Shown here one piece after another: positions 19,254 to 30,900 of a DNA stretch of 64,000 bases. Position numbers and translations under genes: made by a program. Each line of letters opens with the position of its first letter. The first letter of the stretch is position 1. The notes beneath the pieces were generated by a model, which saw nothing but the letters and a program-made list of their open reading frames with translations, was not told where the DNA came from and made no database searches. The stretch comes from Isoptericola jiangsuensis. Its GTDB lineage: Bacteria; Actinomycetota; Actinomycetes; Actinomycetales; Cellulomonadaceae. The stretch is from contig NZ_PDJJ01000001.1 of the NCBI RefSeq assembly GCF_002563715.1, positions 2,790,001 through 2,854,000 on the forward strand, written 5' to 3'.

Positions 19254-19326
19254 GCGAGTCAGCGCAGCCGACCGCGAGTCAGCGCAGCCGACCGCGAGTC
19301 AGCGCAGCCGACCGCGAGTCAGCGCA
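19254..19326. repeat. 20-bp tandem repeat, 3.65 copies
   Basis: The unit GCGAGTCAGCGCAGCCGACC occurs three times without a mismatch (19254-19273, 19274-19293, 19294-19313), followed by 13 bases of a fourth copy. It lies in the roughly 390-bp gene-free gap between gatC and the rRNA terminator; I see no gene in this gap. Function unknown; replication slippage could change the copy number. Confidence 0.95.
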
Positions 19327-19462
19327 CTCCGGGCCGTCGAGTTCGGCGCGAACGCAGGATCCACCGTCGTGGGGGTCCGTGCGGGGGGCGTGGGGCGACG
19401 CCACCAGGCCGGCGGAGAGGGCTGCAGCCCCGTTGGAGGGGTGTTTCGGGTGAAAAGCAGTC

Positions 19463-19491
19463 AGGCCCCCCAACCGGTGGTTGGGGGGCCT
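19463..19491 (-). terminator. Terminator of the rRNA operon
   Basis: A perfect 13-bp stem, AGGCCCCCCAACC with GGTTGGGGGGCCT around a 3-nt loop, followed on the minus strand by GACTGCTTTTC. It lies 14 nt beyond the 5S gene. Confidence 0.9.
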
Positions 19492-19504
19492 GCTGTGAAG
19501 GGTG

Positions 19505-19622
19505 TCCGGCGGCGTCCTACTCTCCCACCCCGTCTCCAGGGCAGTACCATCGGCGCTGTAGGGCTGAGCTTCCGGGTTCGGGATGGGACCGGGCGTTTCC
19601 CCTACGCTATGACCGCCGTAAC
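19505..19622 (-). rRNA. rrf: 5S ribosomal RNA
   Basis: About 118 nt. The 5' end reads TTACGGCGGTCATAGCG and the 3' strand ACGCCGCCGG pairs with it to close helix I; the internal segments CCCGGTCCCATCCCGAACC and GCGCCGATGGTACTG are standard actinobacterial 5S. Third gene of the 16S-23S-5S operon. Ends are accurate to a few bases. Confidence 0.93.
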
Positions 19623-19689
19623 GTTATCGAGTTGTCAGGGTTTCCCCCCTGTGTTGTCACCCGTGGTCGTGGGGTGTGGGGGGTGGTGC

Positions 19690-19727
19690 CCGTTTCTCGG
19701 GAACCGCACAGTGGACGCGTGCATGCA
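19690..19727 (-). ncRNA. Pre-23S processing stem, 3' strand
   Basis: The sequence just downstream of 23S is complementary, over about 37 nt with few mismatches, to a segment upstream of 23S (22931-22967). Both contain GCACAGTGGACGCG read on the + strand or its complement. Paired, they loop out the whole 23S RNA, the expected substrate for RNase III. Seen directly as complementarity; the cleavage is inferred. Confidence 0.75.
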
Positions 19728-19744
19728 AGTGAATGTGTGTGAAG

Positions 19745-24882
<5,138 letters not shown>

Positions 24883-25010
24883 AGAGAGAAAAACACCACA
24901 CACCCCAAGGAGCGTGCGATGCCAATCGATACTGGCCAGACAGCTAGCAAAAATCTAGATGTCCGATCCAAAGGAACCAATGAAGGTTCAATAAATTTGG
25001 CATTGACTAT

Positions 25011-25039
25011 CAAGCACACTGTTGAGTTCTCAAACAACC
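25011..25039 (-). promoter_or_regulatory. Conserved rRNA leader element (antitermination/processing box)
   Basis: GGTTGTTTGAGAACTCAACA on the minus strand, continuing GTGTGCTTG. It is nearly identical to the leader element known upstream of mycobacterial 16S genes, and a related copy occurs in the spacer before 23S. By position it is the candidate Nus-factor/processing region. Confidence 0.65.
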
Positions 25040-25097
25040 GACGCACACCATCCGAAGCCCGAACCCTCGTCCGAACCCCGCCCGGGGCAACCCTTCA

Positions 25098-25126
25098 ACC
25101 TTACCCGGCTCGGCCTTCCCTGTCCA
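25098..25126 (-). promoter_or_regulatory. rRNA operon promoter P2 (proximal)
   Basis: -35 TGGACA (25126-25121), 17-nt spacer, -10 TAAGGT (25103-25098), about 210 nt before the 16S 5' end. Confidence 0.65.
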
Positions 25127-25278
25127 CTCGCGCCAGGCGCTCGTCTCCAGGATTGGCATGCCGGTCCGGCCCCTCCCCGGCCGTTCGAGGAGCGCACGAA
25201 GCGTCCCGAACCATCGGTGAGAGTTTCAGCCCCGGCGGCCGCCTCGCGGCGTCCGTCCCCGTCGGGCTGACTCCGAGA

Positions 25279-25307
25279 ACATTACACGGCGGGCGACCCC
25301 GCTCCAA
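25279..25307 (-). promoter_or_regulatory. rRNA operon promoter P1 (distal)
   Basis: -35 TTGGAG (25307-25302), 17-nt spacer, -10 TAATGT (25284-25279), about 390 nt before 16S. The 590-bp stretch 24883-25471 otherwise holds only leader RNA and the start region of the divergent GNAT gene. Confidence 0.6.
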
Positions 25308-25458
25308 CTTCCCCGGGGCGTGACCCCGGGCACACCGGCGACGGCCTCCGGAGCGCAGGGAGCACACCCCGCATCGAGGGCCGGGCCTCGGTCCCGTGGA
25401 GCCGGCACCCGCCCGCGCGTCAGCTCGTCCCGGGCCGTACCCGGTCGGTCCCCACGGC

Positions 25459-25464
25459 TAGGGT
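25459..25464 (+). promoter_or_regulatory. -10 box of the GNAT gene (leaderless)
   Basis: TAGGGT 7 nt before the ATG at 25472; no Shine-Dalgarno is present. Confidence 0.55.
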
Positions 25465-25471
25465 CGGCCGC

Positions 25472-26038
25472 ATGCCCACCGCCCCTGACGTCGTCGTCCG
25501 CCCCGCCCGCCCGGACGAAGCAGCCGAGATCGCGTGGCTCGCCGCGCTCACGTTCCCGCTCGCCTGCCCGCCCGGCACCGCGACGACGACCATGGCCGAC
25601 CACGTCGCCGCGCGCCTCACGCCCGCGCACTTCGCCCGGTGGGCGGTCAGCGACCACCACGTGCTGCTGGTCGCGCGCCCCGTCCGGGAGCCGCGGGACG
25701 TCGCGGGGTACGCGCTGCTCGTCCGCGGCGTCCCCGAGGGCGAGGAGGAGCGCGACGCCGTCGCGGCGTCCGCCGGTGCAGGACCGTCCGTCGAGCTGTC
25801 CAAGATCTACGTGCACCCCGCCCGCCAGGGGGACGGCACCGCCGGAGCACTCATGTCCGCCGCGATCGACGCGGCCGCACGACTCCTCCCCCAGGGTGCC
25901 CTCTGGCTCGGGACGAACGGGCTCAACGCCCGCGCCCAGGCGTTCTACCGGCGGCACGGCTTCACGGCCGTCGGCACGCGCACCTACGACGTCGGCGGTG
26001 TGCAGCACGACGACGTGGTCATGCTGCACACCGCCTGA
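25472..26038 (+). CDS. GNAT family N-acetyltransferase
   Basis: A 188-residue acetyltransferase. The core motif SVELSKIYVHPARQGDGTAGALMSAAIDAA (about residues 108-137) carries the acetyl-CoA pyrophosphate loop (Q-x-x-G-x-A/G), and LWLGTNGLNARAQAFYRRHGFTAVGTRTYDVGG the following beta-alpha-beta unit. ELSKIYVHP is typical of the diamine/polyamine acetyltransferase-like subgroup, but the acceptor cannot be assigned. Predicted leaderless; it is divergent from the rRNA operon and convergent with the isomerase gene (6 nt between stops). Confidence 0.87.
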   Translation: MPTAPDVVVRPARPDEAAEIAWLAALTFPLACPPGTATTTMADHVAARLTPAHFARWAVSDHHVLLVARPVREPRDVAGYALLVRGVPEGEEERDAVAASAGAGPSVELSKIYVHPARQGDGTAGALMSAAIDAAARLLPQGALWLGTNGLNARAQAFYRRHGFTAVGTRTYDVGGVQHDDVVMLHTA

Positions 26039-26044
26039 AGGACC

Positions 26045-27046
26045 TCAGCGGGTCGAGAACGCCGCGTCGAACGAGGCGTCCGGGGCGTCGAACGCGAGGC
26101 GGCGCACGAACTCCAGCGCCTCCGGCGCGCCGACGAGGCGGTCCATGCCGGCGTCCTCCCACTCGACCGAGATGGGGCCGGTGTAACCGATGGTGTTGAG
26201 CATCCGGAACGAGTCCTCCCAGGGGACGTCGCCGTGGCCCGTGGAGATGAAGTCCCAGCCGCGACGCGGGTCGGCCCAGGGCAGGTGCGACGACAACCGG
26301 CCGTTGCGGCCGTTGGTCATGCGCTTCTTCGTGTCCTTGCAGTCGACGTGGTAGATCCGGTCGCGGAAGTCCCACAGGAAGCTCACCGGGTCGAGGTCCT
26401 GCCAGACCATGTGCGACGGGTCCCAGTTGAGGCCGAACGCCTCGCGGTGGCCGATGGCCTCCAGGGTGCGGACCGTCGTCCAGTAGTCGTAGGCGATCTC
26501 GCTGGGGTGGACCTCGTGCGCGAACCGGACCCCGACCTCGTCGAAGACGTCGAGGATCGGGTTCCAGCGGTCGGCGAAGTCCTGGTAGCCGGCATCGACC
26601 ATCGCCTCGGTCGCCGGCGGGAACATGGCGACGTACTTCCAGATGGACGACCCGGTGAAGCCGATGACGGTGTCCACCCCGAGCTTCGCGGCGAGCCGCG
26701 CGGTGTTCTTCATCTCCTCCGCGGCACGCTGGCGCACGCCCTCGGGATCGCCGTCGCCCCACACGACGTCCGGCAGGATGTCGCGGTGGCGCGCGTCGAT
26801 CGGGTCGTCGCAGACGGCCTGGCCCTTGAGGTGGTTGGAGATCGCCCAGACCTTGAGCCCGTGCCGCTCCAGCAGGTCGAGACGGGAGGCGACGTAGTCG
26901 TCGTCGTCCCAGCGCCACGGGTCCAGGTGGTCGCCCCAGCAGGCGAGCTCCAGCCCGTCGTACCCCCACTCGGACGCGAGGCGGGCGACCTCCTCGAGCG
27001 GCAGGTCGGCCCACTGGCCGGTGAACAGGGTGATCGGTCGGGTCAT
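26045..27046 (-). CDS. Sugar phosphate isomerase/epimerase (TIM barrel, AP_endonuc_2 family)
   Basis: A 333-residue metal-dependent TIM barrel. Candidate metal ligands appear in the expected order: Glu in [11 protein letters not shown] (about 185), Asp/His in [11 protein letters not shown] (about 217), His in [12 protein letters not shown] (about 240), and the terminal Glu in SVEWEDAG (about 300). Relatives act on inosose, keto-sugars or hydroxypyruvate, and frequently accompany Gfo/Idh/MocA dehydrogenases and ThuA proteins, as here. The start ATG at 27046 has GAGGAAC upstream. It is the last gene of the sugar cluster, downstream of the small exported protein. Exact substrate unknown. Confidence 0.88.
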   Translation of the reverse strand: MTRPITLFTGQWADLPLEEVARLASEWGYDGLELACWGDHLDPWRWDDDDYVASRLDLLERHGLKVWAISNHLKGQAVCDDPIDARHRDILPDVVWGDGDPEGVRQRAAEEMKNTARLAAKLGVDTVIGFTGSSIWKYVAMFPPATEAMVDAGYQDFADRWNPILDVFDEVGVRFAHEVHPSEIAYDYWTTVRTLEAIGHREAFGLNWDPSHMVWQDLDPVSFLWDFRDRIYHVDCKDTKKRMTNGRNGRLSSHLPWADPRRGWDFISTGHGDVPWEDSFRMLNTIGYTGPISVEWEDAGMDRLVGAPEALEFVRRLAFDAPDASFDAAFSTR

Positions 27047-27105
27047 CGTCGTTCCTCTCGTGCGTTCCGGACCGGCCGCGCCGGCCCGGGTTCCTCGGGT
27101 CTCGG

Positions 27106-27690
27106 TCAGCTGCGTCGTCGGCGGGCCAGGAGCACGCCGGTCACGGCGGCGACGGCGACGAGGGCCGCCACCACCCAGGGCCAGGCACCGGGCCCTGCGG
27201 CCGCGTCCACCTGCGTCGCGGCGGCGGCGTCGGCCGCGGAGCCGTCGGCGGCGGCGGCGTCCTCGGTGGCGGGGCTCGTCGTCGGGTCGTCGGCGGGCTC
27301 GGGAGGTGCCGGCGGCGCGGCCACGTCGATCTCGGTCACGACCTTCGCCTTCTCGGGCTCCGTGACCCGGGCGGTCACCGTCCAGTGGCCCTCGGCGAGG
27401 AGGTCGGGCTCGGACCGGTACCAGCCGACACCCTCCGAGGCGGAGGTGAGGGTCACCGGGCCGACCGTCGCGCCGTCGTCGGACGTCGCCCGGACGACCA
27501 CCACGGCCGACTCCTCCACCGGGTGGCCGTCGGCCTTCCAGACGACCGCGGCCGAGATGCCACCGGCCCCGTCCGTGCCGATCTCGACGTCGAGGTCGCC
27601 GCCGTGCGCGTCGGCCGGGCCGACGGTCAGGCCCGCGAGCGCCAGGCCGGCGACCAGCGTCGCCGCGGCTCGTACGGTCCAGCTCATCAT
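27106..27690 (-). CDS. Exported membrane-anchored protein (CopC/YtkA-like fold)
   Basis: A 194-residue protein. The signal peptide [20 protein letters not shown]...ADA is cleaved probably before [10 protein letters not shown], leaving an N-terminal His-containing tip like that of CopC or YtkA proteins. A beta-rich domain of about 95 residues follows ([20 protein letters not shown] at its end), then an Ala/Pro/Asp-rich linker of 45 residues, a single transmembrane helix ([20 protein letters not shown]) and an RRRRS tail. It is therefore displayed outside the membrane. ATG at 27690 has GAGGAG 5 nt upstream. The role is unknown; the position between the secreted sugar dehydrogenase and the isomerase suggests a partner, perhaps metal or redox related. 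Confidence 0.72.
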   Translation of the reverse strand: MMSWTVRAAATLVAGLALAGLTVGPADAHGGDLDVEIGTDGAGGISAAVVWKADGHPVEESAVVVVRATSDDGATVGPVTLTSASEGVGWYRSEPDLLAEGHWTVTARVTEPEKAKVVTEIDVAAPPAPPEPADDPTTSPATEDAAAADGSAADAAAATQVDAAAGPGAWPWVVAALVAVAAVTGVLLARRRRS

Positions 27691-27884
27691 GCTGCTCCTC
27701 TCAGGTCTGTGCGGGCCGGAAGGCCCGGGGGTCCCCCGGCGCAGGAGCGGAGCGCATCCGTCCCACGCCGGGGGCGGCCGGCGGACCGGCCGCACCGTCG
27801 TCGACCTCCGTGCCCCCGCGGCGACCCAGGGCCGGTCCCGCCGGCGGGGTGGGTGTGCGCGGTGGCCGCCGACGGCGGTCTGCG

Positions 27885-27916
27885 GGGCGGGCGCCGTCAC
27901 GAGGCGGCGCCCGCCC
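27885..27916 (-). terminator. Terminator after the secreted ThuA-dehydrogenase gene
   Basis: A 12-bp perfect stem, GGGCGGGCGCCG with CGGCGCCCGCCC around 8 nt, just 6 nt beyond the stop at 27923. There is no U-tract, so read-through into the exported-protein gene is possible. Confidence 0.6.
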
Positions 27917-27922
27917 GGGGTG

Positions 27923-30900
27923 TCAGTCGCACACCTCCTCGACGGTCACGACGACGGTCGCCTTGCCCGAGGGGCTCAGCGTCCAGTCACCGGTCGGCGT
28001 GAGGGTGGTGCGGGGGGCCGGGGACGCGATGACCCGGTACTCCCCCGGTGCGAGGTCGGCGAGGTCGGCAGGCTTGGCCTGCGCCTTGCCGTCCACCCAG
28101 CGGTGCACGACGTAGCTCTTCACGCCGGGGACCACCACCGGGGAGAGGGAGCCACCGGCGTCGCAGGTGGCGGCCTCGACGACCACGGCGGGCGTGGTCG
28201 GGTCGGGGCACTCCGGCTCCTCGATGGTCACGAAGAGCACGGCGAGCCCGTTGTCGCGGACCTTCCAGTCGCCGTCCTCGACGAGGAAGTACCCCTCGGC
28301 GGGACGGGCGGCCACCCGGTAGGTGCCGGGCTCCAGGTCACCGAGGTCGGCGGGGACGTCGCCGGCTGCGCCGTCGACCCACTCCCGCACGACGTACGAC
28401 CGGATGCCCGGGTTCGTCATCGGCTCGATCGAGCCGCCGGTGACGACCTGGTCGTCCGAGGCGTCCCAGGTGCACGTCGCCTGGACGACGTCCACCGCCG
28501 GGACGGTCGGGCAGTCCGGGTCCTCGAGCGTCACCGTCGTCTGGAGACGGCCCTGGAAGATCCGGGTCCACCCCTCGGCCGGCACCAGCTCGTAGCCCTC
28601 GGCCGGCCAGGCCCGCACGACGTAGTCGCCCGGCGGCAGGTCGGAGCCGTCACCGATGTAGGTGCCGAGGTCGTCGGCGGCCCACACGACGTACCGCTGC
28701 ACACCCTCGGTGGCGACGCCGCGGACGGCGCCGGTGCCGACGACGGGCTGGCCGTCGTCGCCCAGGGTGCAGGTCGGCTGGGTCAGCTCGACCGCCGGCG
28801 TCGCCTCGACGACCTCCGGCGCGGCGATGGTGAACTCGAGCGTGTCGCCGGTGACGGTCTCGCCGTCGGCCGACGCCCGGACCGCCACGGTGTGCGCTCC
28901 GGGACCCGAGACCACGACGGGTGCCGTGTACTCGACCCAGCCCTCGCCGTCGACGTTCACCTCGCGGTACACCTGGACGCCGTCGGGGCCGCCCGTGGTG
29001 TCGACGGTGACCGTCACCGGTCCGAGCCACTGCCCGTCGGGGCCGTCGGGCTCCGCCGGGTCGAGGGTGCCGGCCACGGTGAGCGGGTCCGCCGCGCCGA
29101 GCACCCGGAAGTGCTCGAACCGGGCGGTCGCCACCGACTGCTGGGAGGCGCCCAGGGCGTAGAGCCCCACGGGGGCGTCCTCCAGGCCGGCGTGGGTCAC
29201 GGACTGGGCGAACGTCGTCCAGTCCTCACCGTCGGCGCTGTACGCACCGGTGAAGGTCGACCCCTCCTTGGTGAGCCGCAGGTGCCACACGTCGGCCGTG
29301 AGGTCGTTCGCGTTGGGCTGCGGGTCCTGGACGACGGAGGCGACCTCGCTGCGCAGCTCGATCCGCCGCACCACGGCCGAGCCGGCCGTGTTGTCGGTGA
29401 TGTAGTCGAGCTTCACGTAGTCGTCGTCACCGCCGTAGACGATGATCCCGCCCTGCTGGTACTGCTGGTCGAAGTCCGACCCGTCCACCAGGGTCTCGAC
29501 GGTCCAGTCACCGTCCTCGAGGTCCTGCACGACGATGTTCGGCGTGCCGGTGTTGCTCCCCGTGTAGATGTCGGTGGGCGTCGTGTCGATCTCGAGCGCG
29601 CCCCCGGTCACCCGGTAGGAGGACGGGTCCTCGCGGACGACGTCCCAGCGGCAACGGTCGAGGTCGGTGCCGTCGAACTCGTCGTCCGGCCCGGGCGTCG
29701 ACGCGGTGTCGTCGGGGGTGATGTGGAACCAGTCGAACTCGGCGTCGATCACCGGGGACGACGTGTTGTTGCCCTTGAGCGACACGAGACCGATCTTCGG
29801 GTCCTCCAGGTCGGCGATGGACTTGGTCTGCGGCATCGTCGTGAAGTCGACGCCGTCGGCCGAGTACGCCGCCCGCAGGTCCTGGCCGTCGCTGACGAAC
29901 CGCACGTACACCGTGTCGGGGAACGTGGCGCCCAGGTTGGCGGAGTTGGACTCCCCGACCTCGTTGGGCGCGGCGTTCACCTCACGGATGAACTGGAAGA
30001 TGCGGGTCGCCGGGTCGGCGGCCTGCGACCGGCCCTGGACGACCATCTTCGCGTAGTTGTCCTGGTCCTCCCAGATCAGCAGACCGGCCTGCTGGTACTG
30101 CTGGCGTGCCGGCAGCGTCAGCTTGGCCGTGGCCGTGAACGGTCCGTCGGGAAGGTCCTGGAGCACCAGGTTCGGGACCGTCGTGTTGTCGGTGCCGTAG
30201 AAGTCGGACGTCGTCGTCGGGACGACGAGCGACCCGTCGCGCACGGCGAGGTTCTGGTCGCGGTTCAGCACCGTCCAGCGGTCCTCGTCGAGGTCCGTGC
30301 CGAGGAAGTCGTCCGAGCGACCGGTCAGGCACAGCACCGGCTCCGTCTCGGTCTCGTTCACGGTCACGGTCGTGTACTGCACCGTGTACGCACCACGCTC
30401 GTCCGTCGCGCGCACCTGGAGCCGGTAGGTGCCCGGCTCGTCGTAGGTGAACTCGAAGGAGTCGCCACCGTCGGCGAAGCCGTCACCGAGGCCCGCGTCC
30501 CAGGCGAACGTGACGTCCTCGCCCTCGGGGTCGCTCGCCTCGACCGACGCCGTCACCGTGAGCGGTGCGGTGCCCGAGGTCGGGGTGACCTCGAACGTCT
30601 CGATCGTCGGACGGACGTTGTCGGTCACACCTCGACCGTTGACGACCATCCAGTTGACGTTCGACTGGCCGGCGGTCTGCACCAGGTACAGGGTGCCGCT
30701 GCCCGACGGGACGTCGTGCAGCTCGGCCGTGACGTCCGTGTAGACCTGCCAGTCTCCCGTCGCGGGGACGGTGACGCTGCCGATCTCCGGACCCTCGGGG
30801 TCGTCCCACCGCAGCGAGATCGGACCGCCGCCGCTCGGCGATGCCGCCCGCAGGGTGATGGAGTCGACGTTCGCGAGCGACACGGGCGAGTGGGCCCACC

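Noticed and set aside
19254-19326. CRISPR-like array
   Set aside because: The 20-bp units are head to tail with no spacers, and no cas genes are present; it is a simple tandem repeat.
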